DNA of 64,000 bases from Lacicoccus alkaliphilus DSM 16010 (GCF_900142805.1 NZ_FRCF01000002.1:1-64000); one strand, 5' to 3'; shown: positions 54,579 to 63,197, counted from the stretch's first letter. Notes: generated by a model from the sequence alone, not told the origin. Translations and numbers: made by a program.

Positions 54579-55790
54579 ATGTTTGATGAAAAATCTAAAG
54601 AATTATTGAGCGGGCTGCGTGTTCTGGAGATGGGTTCGCTGATTGCCGGACCTTTTGCAGGACGCCTGTTCGCCGACTTCGGTGCCGAAGTCATCAAAGT
54701 GGAGACGCCGGGTTCGGGCGACCCGATCCGTAAATGGCGGATGATGCATGAAGATACTTCGCTGTGGTGGTATGTGCAGTCCCGCAATAAGAAGTCGGTG
54801 ACGGTGGACCTGAAATCGGAAGAAGGTCAGGACATCATCAGGGACATCATAAAGGATACGGATATATTGATTGAGAACTTCCGCCCGGGGAAACTCGAAG
54901 AGTGGGGCCTCGGTTATGAGGATTTAAAGAAAATCAACCCTGGAATCATCATGGTCAGGATATCCGGTTACGGACAGGACGGCCCTTACAGTAATAAGCC
55001 CGGTTTCGGCAGTGTCGGCGAGTCGATCGGCGGCATACGGAATGTCACGGGTTATGAGGACAGGCCACCGGTCAGGGTGGGCATCAGCCTGGGTGATTCA
55101 ATTTCTTCATTATATGCGGTCATCAGTGCGATGATGGCGGTATACAACAGGGATGTCGCAGGTACAGGCACCGGACAGTTCATTGATGTGGCTTTGTATG
55201 AAGCGGTCTTCAGCCTGATGGAGAGCATGGTGCCGGAGTATGACCATTACAATTTCATCAGGGAAAGGACAGGCAGCGCTCTGCCGGGCATAGTACCTTC
55301 AAATACATATCAATGTAAGGACGGGAAGTATATCGTCATCGGCGGAAACGGCGACAGCATTTTCAAACGGCTGATGACGGCCATCGGCAGGGAAGATATC
55401 AGGGATGACGTCAAATACGCCTCCAACGATGACCGGGCAAAATATCCGGAACACCTCGATGGCGTCATCTCGGAATGGACATTGCAGTACACACTCTCGG
55501 AAGCCCAGCAGAAGCTGGATGAATTTGATGTGCCGAACGGACCGATATACAGCATCGCCGATATTTTTGAGGATGTACATTATCAGGCCAGGGGCATGAT
55601 TGAAGATGTGGAAGTGGATGGCCTCGGGCAGTTGAAGATGCCCGGCATCATGCCGAAATTCTCCGAAACCCCAGGCGAGATCAAATGGGCGGGCCCGAAG
55701 CTCGGGGAGCATAATGACGAAGTCTACCGGGACCTGCTGAACTATTCCGAGGACCAAATGGAATATCTGAAAAAGAATGGAATCATTTAA
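54579..55790 (+). CDS. class III (CaiB/BaiF) CoA-transferase
   Basis: A 403-residue formyl-CoA/L-carnitine-type CoA-transferase that moves CoA between carboxylic acids. Recognisable: VLEMGSLIAGPFAGRLFADFGAEVIKVE, RNKKSVTVDLKSEEG, and the catalytic aspartate in FIDVALYEAVF. The ATG at 54579 follows GGGGTG. The next gene, 16 bases on, is an HMG-CoA-lyase-type enzyme, so the pair probably activates and cleaves a 3-hydroxy acid. Confidence 0.9.
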   Translation: MFDEKSKELLSGLRVLEMGSLIAGPFAGRLFADFGAEVIKVETPGSGDPIRKWRMMHEDTSLWWYVQSRNKKSVTVDLKSEEGQDIIRDIIKDTDILIENFRPGKLEEWGLGYEDLKKINPGIIMVRISGYGQDGPYSNKPGFGSVGESIGGIRNVTGYEDRPPVRVGISLGDSISSLYAVISAMMAVYNRDVAGTGTGQFIDVALYEAVFSLMESMVPEYDHYNFIRERTGSALPGIVPSNTYQCKDGKYIVIGGNGDSIFKRLMTAIGREDIRDDVKYASNDDRAKYPEHLDGVISEWTLQYTLSEAQQKLDEFDVPNGPIYSIADIFEDVHYQARGMIEDVEVDGLGQLKMPGIMPKFSETPGEIKWAGPKLGEHNDEVYRDLLNYSEDQMEYLKKNGII

Positions 55791-55806
55791 TGAGGAGTGA
55801 AAACAC

Positions 55807-56712
55807 ATGCCCATACACATTCAGGAAGTCATACCGCGTGACGGCTTCCAGATGGAAAAAAAATTCATACCGACGGAAGATAAGATAAACATCATCAATA
55901 AGATCAGCAGGACGGGTGTCTCCAAGATTGAAGTGACTTCATTCGTCTCCCCGAAAGCCGTCCCGCAGTTGAGCGATGCTGAAGAGGTCGCCAAAAACAT
56001 CGAAAGAAATAAAGATGTCACCTATGTGGGGCTTGTGGCGAACCTGCGCGGTGCCGAGCGGGCAATGAATGCAGATTTGGATGAAATCAACCTGGTGATG
56101 TCAGCGAGTGCAAGCCACAATAAAAAGAACGTCAACAAGACGCATGAAGAATCCCTGGAGGGATTCTCGAAAATAGCGGCGCACATTAAAGGGAGCGGCA
56201 TCAAAATCAATGGCACGGTTGCGACTGCGTTCGGCTGCCCATTTGAAGGTGCCATTTCAGAAAAAGCCGTGATGGGTTTTATTAGAAAATACATCGACCT
56301 CGGCATGGACAGCATCACGTTGGCGGACACGACCGGGATGGCCAACCCCAGCCAGATCAAGAGATTTGCTGCAGAGGTGAAGGATTACGCCGGTGAGATA
56401 CCGTTGACCCTGCATCTCCATGACACACGCGGTATGGGCCTCGCCAATCTGATCGCAGGCATGGAAGCGGGCGTGACCCGCTTCGACTCCGCCATCGGCG
56501 GCATCGGCGGCTGCCCCTTTGCACCGGGGGCCAGCGGCAACATCTGTACGGAAGATGTGGTCCATATGTTTGGTGAAATGGGCATCTCCCATACAGCCGA
56601 CCTGGATCAACTGATATCGATCTCAAAAGAACTGCCGGATATCATCGGAAGATCGGACTATCCCGGACAGGTTGTGAAAGCAGGCAAGGTGTCCGACCTT
56701 CACGAGTTCTGA
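55807..56712 (+). CDS. HMG-CoA lyase-family enzyme
   Basis: A 301-residue DRE-TIM metallolyase. It starts IQEVIPRDGFQMEKKFIPTE (catalytic R-D), has EVTSFVSPKAVPQLSDAEEV, metal-ligand HLHDTRGMG and the C-terminal active-site loop GGIGGCPFAPGASGN with its cysteine, as in 3-hydroxy-3-methylglutaryl-CoA lyases. HMG-CoA is the classic substrate; related 3-hydroxyacyl-CoA thioesters are possible. Last gene of the GntR operon. Confidence 0.9.
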   Translation: MPIHIQEVIPRDGFQMEKKFIPTEDKINIINKISRTGVSKIEVTSFVSPKAVPQLSDAEEVAKNIERNKDVTYVGLVANLRGAERAMNADLDEINLVMSASASHNKKNVNKTHEESLEGFSKIAAHIKGSGIKINGTVATAFGCPFEGAISEKAVMGFIRKYIDLGMDSITLADTTGMANPSQIKRFAAEVKDYAGEIPLTLHLHDTRGMGLANLIAGMEAGVTRFDSAIGGIGGCPFAPGASGNICTEDVVHMFGEMGISHTADLDQLISISKELPDIIGRSDYPGQVVKAGKVSDLHEF

Positions 56713-56863
56713 ATCATCATAAAAAACGATCTCCCCGGAGGAGGGGTGCCGATGCGTGGGATTTTTCCATATGTCATGGTTAAAATCATGCAGTGGGGGA
56801 TATTGATTATAAAGAGGCACACCGGCTTTCGATGCCCTCAATAGTAGTGAAGGGGATGGTATG

Positions 56864-57127
56864 ATGCCCGATAAAAACCGAAGTGAGGATACGGAATACA
56901 TCATCGACAGGATAAGGAACCGCGAAAAGAAAAGAGCTGAAAACAAAGTTGAGAAACGGAAGTCCGGAGGACGGGATTCAAAGGATGGGTTTTCAGTGAA
57001 CAAGCAGGATAGCAGCGGTGGGAATGAAGAGATACCGGATATGGAGCTCGGGTGTTATTTCTTCTTCATATTGCCCTTCATCGCATCCATATTATTCCTG
57101 ATCATTTTGATTGCTTTGTTGAGATGA
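56864..57127 (+). CDS. 87-residue tail-anchored membrane protein, unknown
   Basis: A highly charged N-terminal part (KNRSEDTEYIIDRIRNREKK...) is followed by one C-terminal membrane span (FFFILPFIASILFLIILIALL). No family recognised. AGGGG lies eight bases upstream of the ATG at 56864; an ATG three bases earlier is also possible. The preceding gap 56713-56863 holds a weak GC-rich hairpin and nothing else I can support. Confidence 0.62.
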   Translation: MPDKNRSEDTEYIIDRIRNREKKRAENKVEKRKSGGRDSKDGFSVNKQDSSGGNEEIPDMELGCYFFFILPFIASILFLIILIALLR

Positions 57128-57239
57128 CCGTGCTTTTCCGCCTGTGCCGGTTCAGCGCCTTGGATGGAAAGGTGCCGGGGGCTTGAGGAATGAAAAGCTG
57201 AATGAGACCCGGTATTCGGAGATAAAGGAGGATGTTTCC

Positions 57240-57827
57240 ATGATCATAGATGTTTCCCATCATCAGTCATCGAAAAATATTGACTATGCAACACTATCCA
57301 GGCATGTGGATCATGCGATCATCAGAACTATGGATGCCGACGTGATCGACAGGGAATATGAGATGCACCATAGGAAGTTCAGGGCGCAGGGCATCCCGAC
57401 CGCAGCCTATGCATTTGTCCGCGGGCAGAATGACACCCATATGATTAACGAAGCGAAAATGTTCTGGGACAGGACAAAAGAACTGGAGCCGACTTTCTGG
57501 TGGCTGGATGTGGAAGCGGTCACTCATCCGGATATGAGGGCGGGTGTCAGCATATATGTGAATGAAATGCGCAAGCACGGTGCTGAAAAAGTCGGCCTCT
57601 ACATCGCCCATCATTTGTATGAGCGGTTGAACCTGGATACCGGTGAAGCGGATGCCGTATGGATTCCGCATTACGGATCCGGCAGCCCGGCACCGGACAG
57701 TACGCCGAAATTCCCGGCTGATATCCATCAATATACCGACCGGGGGAGGCTCCCCGGTCATGAAGGTGATCTTGATTTAAACAGGATCATAGGTGATAAG
57801 CCGCTTGAATATTTTACAGGGAAATGA
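57240..57827 (+). CDS. GH25-family lysozyme-like muramidase
   Basis: A 195-residue glycoside hydrolase family 25 domain, starting IIDVSHHQSSKNIDY and carrying the catalytic D-x-E in FWWLDVEAV; later GLYIAHHLYERL, AVWIPHYGSG and the closing DLDLNRIIG fit the fold. It has no signal peptide and no cell-wall-binding repeats, so how it reaches peptidoglycan, or whether it does, is unclear. ATG 57240 follows AAAGGAGG; the longer frame from 57144 has no binding site. The gene may be a domesticated phage-type endolysin, but no phage genes surround it. Confidence 0.86.
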   Translation: MIIDVSHHQSSKNIDYATLSRHVDHAIIRTMDADVIDREYEMHHRKFRAQGIPTAAYAFVRGQNDTHMINEAKMFWDRTKELEPTFWWLDVEAVTHPDMRAGVSIYVNEMRKHGAEKVGLYIAHHLYERLNLDTGEADAVWIPHYGSGSPAPDSTPKFPADIHQYTDRGRLPGHEGDLDLNRIIGDKPLEYFTGK

Positions 57828-57845
57828 CGATTGCATGAAAATGAA

Positions 57846-57899
57846 ACCACCTGGGTGTGCAGATGGAGTAAAACATCTGTACGCTCAGGTGGTCTTTAA
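57846..57899. terminator. terminator between the GH25 gene and the convergent membrane protein gene
   Basis: ACCACCTG/CAGGTGGT outer stem with CAGATG/CATCTG inner stem; CTTTAAT follows on the plus strand. It overlaps the end of the convergent gene. Confidence 0.72.
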
Positions 57900-58160
57900 T
57901 GTTTCTGACTGCTCTGTTGTTACATTTGCAACAGGTGAGTTGGTCTCCTCGCCCGTTAAGAGGAATGCCAATGCAAACATAATGATGATCAGAATCAGTG
58001 AAGCCACAATCAGTAATGCGCTCAATACACCTGTTTTCCTGGCCGGTCTGTTTTTGACTGCCCTGTAAATCAAAATGCCGAGTAAGACGATGCCGGCAAT
58101 GAAACTGACAAGCGCTAAAATACCGAAGACCAAAGCAATCAGTGCAATTATAAATTCCAT
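57885..58160 (-). CDS. 91-residue two-span membrane protein, unknown
   Basis: Two hydrophobic spans (IIALIALVFGILALVSFIAG and VLSALLIVASLILIIIMFAL) separated by a basic loop (YRAVKNRPARK), and a polar Thr/Ser-rich tail. RBS GGGGGAG precedes the ATG. No family recognised with confidence. Confidence 0.72.
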   Translation of the reverse strand: MEFIIALIALVFGILALVSFIAGIVLLGILIYRAVKNRPARKTGVLSALLIVASLILIIIMFALAFLLTGEETNSPVANVTTEQSETLKTT

Positions 58161-58389
58161 ATTAAAAACTCCCCCGATTATACTTAATGCAATTATACAT
58201 CAAGAAGGGAGAGGATAAAAATTTATATATAAAATGATCATACCGGTATCGAAAGAATACTATCATTCTATGGCAATTTATGGCCGGCCCCTTTATAGAT
58301 GCAGTGCCATAATAATGTTAACTCCAGTATATTATAATTTAGTGTATGATTATCGGGAAGCATTCAGTAAAAACAGGGGAGGTTTATAG

Positions 58390-59070
58390 ATGTCGAGAGT
58401 CTTGGTTGTTGATGACGATAAGAATATTTTGAATTTTGTCCGGCTGCATCTTGAAGAAGAAGGCTATGATGTCATCGAGGCAATTGACGGAAGGGATGCA
58501 TTAAAAAAGTTGGAGAGCCATCCTTGTGATATCGCAGTAGTGGATGTCATGATGCCTTTTATGGATGGTATATCCTTGACAAGAGAAATTCGAAACACCT
58601 ACGACATACCGATCATTATATTAACAGCGAAAGATCAAATTGATGATAAAGCAGTCGGTTTTGAAGCAGGAACTGATGATTATCTGACCAAACCTTTTGA
58701 AACGAAAGAGCTGGTGTTCAGGATAAAGGCGCTGCTTCGCCGGTATGGCGTCCCTGAGAGTGACAATGATCCGATACGATTGGGGAATGTTTTGATTCTT
58801 CATGAAAATTACTCGATTAAGATTGATACCAAAACAATCAAACTGCCACTCAAGGAATTCGAACTGCTGTATTTACTTGCAAAGAACCCTCAGCGTACCT
58901 TCACCCGTGAAAAAATCATCGAAAATGTGTGGGATATGGACTTTGCCGGGGACAACCGGACAGTGGATGTCCATATCAAGAGGTTGAGGCAGCGCTTCAG
59001 TCATCTGTCAGTGCCTTTCAGCATACGTACAGTAAGAGGCGTGGGTTATACACTGGAGATGAATCAATGA
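58390..59070 (+). CDS. hssR: HssR-type OmpR-family response regulator
   Basis: A 226-residue response regulator: receiver (VDDDKNILNFVRLHLEEEGY, phosphorylated Asp in AVVDVMMPFMDG, lysine in YLTKPF) and winged-helix OmpR domain (LPLKEFELLYLLAKNPQRTF, VDVHIKRLRQR, RTVRGVGYTLE). It is identified as the heme-responsive HssR by its partner kinase, the downstream hrtBA genes and a direct repeat matching the HssR box at 60470. The stop overlaps the start of hssS (ATGA). Confidence 0.9.
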   Translation: MSRVLVVDDDKNILNFVRLHLEEEGYDVIEAIDGRDALKKLESHPCDIAVVDVMMPFMDGISLTREIRNTYDIPIIILTAKDQIDDKAVGFEAGTDDYLTKPFETKELVFRIKALLRRYGVPESDNDPIRLGNVLILHENYSIKIDTKTIKLPLKEFELLYLLAKNPQRTFTREKIIENVWDMDFAGDNRTVDVHIKRLRQRFSHLSVPFSIRTVRGVGYTLEMNQ

Positions 59071-60455
59071 TGAAGTCCTTGTACAGCATTTTTGCTGCAA
59101 CGACGATTGGTATCATGCTGACCAGTTTCCTGGTTGCATTTTTCATCTCGAATGCCTACTACCAGCAATATTTGAAACCGGTCAACGATGAGAAAAATAC
59201 GCGGGTGGCCCATGAGATATCTGCCTTCATTGAAAATAATCCTGAGATATCAATGGATGAATATCTTGATAATATTGCGGATATCGGATATCAAATCTAT
59301 CTGTTCAGGGCGCCGGGGGAGGGGATCCACTATGGCGCTGAATTCAGGGAAGATGAACTTTCTGCGCACACAGTTCAGGAGGTTCTCGATGGAAGCACCT
59401 ATCACGGCATGCGTGAGTTTCCACGCGAGACTTTTGTCACAGGTTTTTTTGCCAATGAACTGGAGAACACCATCGGCGTCCCTGTAAATTATAATGGTGG
59501 AAATTACGCACTGTTCATGAGGCCGGACATACAGATGCTTTTTAATGAAATGCATCTGTTGTTTGGTTGGTTATTTCTGATCACCATCATTTTAAGCATC
59601 GTTTTCGTCCTCATTGCGACTAAATATATGGTCCGGCCCGTGGCCCGCCTGAGTAAGGCAACACAGGTTTTATCCTCCGGAAATTATGATGTCAAAGACC
59701 TTGAAACGGGAAGGAAGGACGAGATGGGTGAACTGTCAAACAACTTTGTCAGAATGGCAGAGCAAATACGCCAGAATGAAAATATGCGTAAGGCGTTCAT
59801 ATCCAACATTTCCCACGATATCCAATCACCGCTGTCCAACATCAAAGGATACAGTATGCTTTTGAAAAATGAACTGGAGGAGAGTGAAAAAGGATTGGGA
59901 TATATCCAGGTCATTGAAGCCGAATCCAATCGGATCAGTTCGATGACCAACCAGTTATTACTCCTGTCATCACTGGATCAGGAAGCACATATATTAAAAG
60001 TCAAAGCATATAATTTGGGCAGGCAGATAAGACGGTTGATCGACAGCTACGAATGGAAAATCCACTCGAACAATCTGATGCTCTCATATGATGTCCCGGA
60101 TGTGGAGATTATTGCCGACGAAGCCTTGATGTATTCAGTGTGGGATAATCTACTTTCCAATGCGCTGAAATATAATCATCCATTCGGTGAAATCGATATT
60201 GAATTGAGGGAGTATGAGAAAGAAGTGAAGGTGAGTTTCAAAGATACAGGCATCGGTATGGATGATGCCGCAAAGCCGCACATCTTTGAAAGGTTCTACA
60301 GAGAGGATGAGGCAAGGTCCCAAAAGATTCCAGGATCGGGTCTCGGTTTATCCATCGTCCATGAAGTGGTCTCCCTGCATGAAGGGATGATCAGTGTTGA
60401 ATCCAACCAGGATGGTCAGGGCAGCATATTCATTGTGAGACTGCCGAAAAGGTGA
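59067..60455 (+). CDS. hssS: HssS-type heme sensor histidine kinase
   Basis: A 462-residue membrane kinase: first span (IFAATTIGIMLTSFLVAFFI), ~130-residue outside sensor domain, second span (GWLFLITIILSIVFVLIATK), HAMP, the phosphorylated histidine in AFISNISHDIQSPLSNIKGY, and HATPase motifs (DNLLSNALKYN, DTGIGMDD, GSGLGLSIVHEVV). In S. aureus HssS senses heme stress and phosphorylates HssR. Four-base overlap with hssR. Confidence 0.9.
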   Translation: MMKSLYSIFAATTIGIMLTSFLVAFFISNAYYQQYLKPVNDEKNTRVAHEISAFIENNPEISMDEYLDNIADIGYQIYLFRAPGEGIHYGAEFREDELSAHTVQEVLDGSTYHGMREFPRETFVTGFFANELENTIGVPVNYNGGNYALFMRPDIQMLFNEMHLLFGWLFLITIILSIVFVLIATKYMVRPVARLSKATQVLSSGNYDVKDLETGRKDEMGELSNNFVRMAEQIRQNENMRKAFISNISHDIQSPLSNIKGYSMLLKNELEESEKGLGYIQVIEAESNRISSMTNQLLLLSSLDQEAHILKVKAYNLGRQIRRLIDSYEWKIHSNNLMLSYDVPDVEIIADEALMYSVWDNLLSNALKYNHPFGEIDIELREYEKEVKVSFKDTGIGMDDAAKPHIFERFYREDEARSQKIPGSGLGLSIVHEVVSLHEGMISVESNQDGQGSIFIVRLPKR

Positions 60456-60469
60456 AAAGGTTCTCCTTA

Positions 60470-60502
60470 GTTCATATTGAGTTCATATTCCGATGATAGA
60501 AT
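60470..60502 (+). promoter_or_regulatory. HssR box and promoter of the hrt operon
   Basis: GTTCATATT at 60470-60478 and again at 60481-60489, separated by GA: exactly the published HssR direct repeat GTTCATATT-N2-GTTCATATT. A -10 (TAGAAT, 60497-60502) lies seven bases downstream, so HssR would bind over the -35 and activate. Confidence 0.92.
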
Positions 60503-60536
60503 GTGAAATATCAATGAATTGAGGAGGCTTTCATTT

Positions 60537-60929
60537 ATGAAACATCCAAGTAAAGTCTTACTTGTTTTCGCTGGATTGTTTGGAGTCATCGGAGCGGTGA
60601 TGGGCGCCCATATGGCCGGTTCAGGCTCACACGCCTTCCGCCCGGTGCACACACACGTTCTCGTGGTCGGTTGGCTGACATTATTCTCATGGGCCGTATT
60701 CTATAAGGTATTCAGCATCAAAAACTCACTTTTGACGAGAATTCATGTGTGGGTCAGTATCATCGGTACAACGGGCTTGACGGCAGGGATGTACCTGCAC
60801 ATGGTCAGTCAGGTTGAATTGCCGGACGCCGTGACGTTGATTATATATATCGGCGGGGGCGTAGCTGTTCTGGTCAGCTTCATACTATTCTTCGTACAGA
60901 CGCTCATCTACAGACCGGAGAAGGATTGA
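60537..60929 (+). CDS. 130-residue His-rich membrane protein in the HssR regulon
   Basis: A four-span membrane protein. Spans 1 and 2 carry clustered histidines (H25, H32, H38, H40; segment GSHAFRPVHTHVLVVGWLT), and H70 and H88 lie in the third span region. The R-P-x-H-x-H followed by a hydrophobic helix resembles the second helix of cbb3-type oxidase subunit I (CcoN), where a histidine binds heme. It is the first gene after the HssR box, with RBS GAGGAGG, and 16 bases before hrtB, so it should be induced by heme. A heme-binding or heme-handling role is inferred; the family has no function I know. Confidence 0.85.
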   Translation: MKHPSKVLLVFAGLFGVIGAVMGAHMAGSGSHAFRPVHTHVLVVGWLTLFSWAVFYKVFSIKNSLLTRIHVWVSIIGTTGLTAGMYLHMVSQVELPDAVTLIIYIGGGVAVLVSFILFFVQTLIYRPEKD

Positions 60930-60945
60930 TGGAGGGGGTTTTATA

Positions 60946-61977
60946 ATGAAGATGGCATGGCAGGAAATAATGAAATCCAAGACAAGATATTTGATTCTCG
61001 GCGCCATCATCTTTCTGATCAGTCTGTTGACGATGATCATCTCAGGATTGGCGAATGGGCTCTCCTACGATAATGCATCTTTGATCAAAGAATTGCCTGC
61101 AGGTACATTCTATATGGAGGAAGAGGCAGAAGGGCAGTACAACTTTTCAAGTCTTGATGGAGAAACCATGGAGGAAGTCGAGACAGTTTCATCCGAGGTC
61201 ATGTTTCTGTCCATTCAGATGGGGGAGATCGAAGATGCTGATGAAAAGCGGCATAGTGTTGCGTTCGTAAGCACAGCGAATAATGACTATTTTCCAAGTA
61301 TTGAGACGGGCGGCCTGGTTCTTGATGCTTCCATTATGGAAGAAGGCATCACCGCAGGAGACGGTGTGACAAACGGCATGCTGGATCATTCATTGACGGT
61401 GGATGAATTTGTAGAGCATCAAAAGTTCAGCCATGCACCTGTCGCTTTCATCAATCATGATGATTTTCAAAGAATGTACAGTACTGATGACTTTCAGTTG
61501 GCTTTCATACCAGGCGATGAAGCTCCCCATATGGATGGTTATAATCAATTCACCAACGATGAATTTTTAGATACACTACCGAGCTACAGTGCAGAGCAGC
61601 TGTCTTTGAACATGATCGTCGTATTTTTATTTGTCATCAGCGGGATGTTATTCGGCATCTTCTTCTATATGATCAATGTGCAGAAAATTGCCACTTACGG
61701 CATATTGAAAGCGGTCGGGGTTAAAACATCCAAGTTATTCAAAATGATGTGGGTGCAGATGTTCATCATTACCGTCATTGCTCTGTTGCTTTCAGTCGCC
61801 ATCAGCCAATTAGTGGGAATCGTGATGCCTGAAGGCATGCCTTTCCTCCTTACAATAGACTCGGCTTCTATGATGTCACTCGTTTTCCTGGTGATAGGTT
61901 TCATCGGATCGACAGCCTCAGGCATCCAGATCAGCAAAGTGGAGCCGATGCAGGCAATCAATCAAGGAGGGATATAA
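60946..61977 (+). CDS. hrtB: heme efflux permease HrtB
   Basis: A 343-residue FtsX-type (MacB-like) permease: one N-terminal span (LILGAIIFLISLLTMIISGLA), a ~200-residue outside domain, and three C-terminal spans (MIVVFLFVISGMLFGIFFYM and others). It begins KMAWQEIMKSKTRY, matching the KLAWKEI start of S. aureus HrtB. With HrtA it removes excess heme from the membrane. RBS GGAGGGGG precedes. Confidence 0.93.
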   Translation: MKMAWQEIMKSKTRYLILGAIIFLISLLTMIISGLANGLSYDNASLIKELPAGTFYMEEEAEGQYNFSSLDGETMEEVETVSSEVMFLSIQMGEIEDADEKRHSVAFVSTANNDYFPSIETGGLVLDASIMEEGITAGDGVTNGMLDHSLTVDEFVEHQKFSHAPVAFINHDDFQRMYSTDDFQLAFIPGDEAPHMDGYNQFTNDEFLDTLPSYSAEQLSLNMIVVFLFVISGMLFGIFFYMINVQKIATYGILKAVGVKTSKLFKMMWVQMFIITVIALLLSVAISQLVGIVMPEGMPFLLTIDSASMMSLVFLVIGFIGSTASGIQISKVEPMQAINQGGI

Positions 61978-61978
61978 T

Positions 61979-62662
61979 ATGTCTTTACTCACTATCAATG
62001 GACTCGAAAAGACATTCAAGCATGGCAGCACTGAAGAAAAGATTCTTAAAGGCATTGACCTTGATCTTTCCAAAGGTGACATGACTGCATTGGTCGGTGC
62101 CTCCGGTTCCGGTAAAAGTACCCTGCTGACCATAGCCGCTGGTCTACAGGAAGCAACCGGGGGAGAAATTATTTTTGACAGTGAGAACCTGACTGCATTG
62201 GATGATGAACAGGTGAGGGAAATACGTGCTAAACGCTTCGGATTCGTCTTTCAGCAGGCCCACCTGGTGCCATTCCTGACGGTCCAGGAACAATTGGAGT
62301 TGATGCTGGATACAGCTGAACTAAAATGGTCTAAGGAGGAAAGAAGGCAGGAAATCGAAGACATTCTTGAGAAAGTGGAAATGCAGCATCACAGAGACTC
62401 TTATCCTGACAGTCTTTCCGGTGGGGAAAAGCAGCGGGTGGCCATCGCACGTGCTGTCATTCATCAACCTGAAATATTGTTTGCCGATGAACCCACTGCA
62501 AGTCTGGACTCAAAGCGATCGAAAGAAGTGATGAGGCTGTTGACATCATTGACAAAAGAATCCAGCATTACAGTTTTAATGGTCACACATGATGAAAGTG
62601 CATTGGAATATGCTGATTATACTGTACAGATGAAGGATGGATTGATCGAGTACCCCGGATGA
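61979..62662 (+). CDS. hrtA: heme efflux ABC transporter ATPase HrtA
   Basis: A 227-residue ABC ATPase of the LolD/MacB group: Walker A LVGASGSGKSTL, Q-loop VFQQAHLVPFL, signature LSGGEKQRVAIARA, Walker B ILFADEPTASLDS, switch H in THDES. It follows hrtB by one base; the gene order (B then A) is the reverse of the S. aureus hrtAB locus. Confidence 0.94.
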   Translation: MSLLTINGLEKTFKHGSTEEKILKGIDLDLSKGDMTALVGASGSGKSTLLTIAAGLQEATGGEIIFDSENLTALDDEQVREIRAKRFGFVFQQAHLVPFLTVQEQLELMLDTAELKWSKEERRQEIEDILEKVEMQHHRDSYPDSLSGGEKQRVAIARAVIHQPEILFADEPTASLDSKRSKEVMRLLTSLTKESSITVLMVTHDESALEYADYTVQMKDGLIEYPG

Positions 62663-62682
62663 TGGTGTCACTTAACCATTAA

Positions 62683-62802
62683 TCGGTTTGTAGTGATATA
62701 GCAGGGGCTTTCAGTGTAACAGTTCCTTTGGTGGGTTTCGTCTATATCATTGCCATTTCCCTGCTTGTTCTTAGTTTTACAGGTAATGGACTTGAGCAGT
62801 AA
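62683..62802 (+). other. hydrophobic reading frame without start, possible gene remnant
   Basis: A short frame reads DIAGAFSVTVPLVGFVYIIA and continues hydrophobic up to FTGNGLEQ before TAA. It has no usable start codon or ribosome binding site. It may be the decayed end of a membrane protein gene or chance. The rest of 62663-63060 holds only the terminator at 62885 and nothing else I can support. Confidence 0.25.
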
Positions 62803-62884
62803 TTTGCCATTGAATGATTGAGCATCCTCCCTGAGAATGGGTATAGAAAAAGTTAAATCAGAATAGAGGTATAGAGTATATCTG

Positions 62885-62906
62885 AAGACCCCGGCAGGGG
62901 TCTTTT
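62885..62906 (+). terminator. terminator, probably of the hrt operon
   Basis: AAGACCCC/GGGGTCTT with GGCA loop followed by TT; 220 bases after hrtA. Confidence 0.7.
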
Positions 62907-63062
62907 CCGTGTGTTTATATATGAGGGGAGGGTGCAGCAGCGAAAAACCCCCCTTACATTAAACAAGAGGGCTTTAAATGTGTTCAGGCATGCTTCTTGT
63001 AGTATAATTTTCTCACCGGCTTCAAAGAATTCCGGTAAAGTCTGAAATGTACTGATTCATAT

Positions 63063-63092
63063 AAAAAAGCCGCTAAACATAGTGTTCAGCGG
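63063..63092 (-). terminator. terminator of the tRNA-Asn/tRNA-Ser pair
   Basis: Minus-strand CCGCTGAAC/GTTTAGCGG hairpin followed by CTTTTTT. Confidence 0.82.
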
Positions 63093-63105
63093 ATATAATT
63101 AGGAG

Positions 63106-63194
63106 CGGAGATGGAGGGATTTGAACCCTCGCGCCGCACAATGCGACCTATGCCCTTAGCAGGGGCACCTCTTCAGCCACTTGAGTACATCTCC
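63106..63194 (-). tRNA. tRNA-Ser (GCU)
   Basis: Class II tRNA on the minus strand: acceptor GGAGATG pairs with CATCTCC, anticodon loop CTGCTAA gives GCT, long variable arm, discriminator G; CCA not encoded. Confidence 0.93.
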
Positions 63195-63197
63195 ATA

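Noticed and set aside
57240..57827. Prophage around the GH25 lysozyme
   Set aside because: Neighbouring genes are chromosomal (two-component system, small membrane proteins, CoA-transferase); no phage structural, integrase or holin gene is present.
62663..63060. A protein-coding gene between hrtA and the tRNA pair
   Set aside because: Only a short hydrophobic frame without start codon is found; it is listed as a possible remnant rather than a gene.
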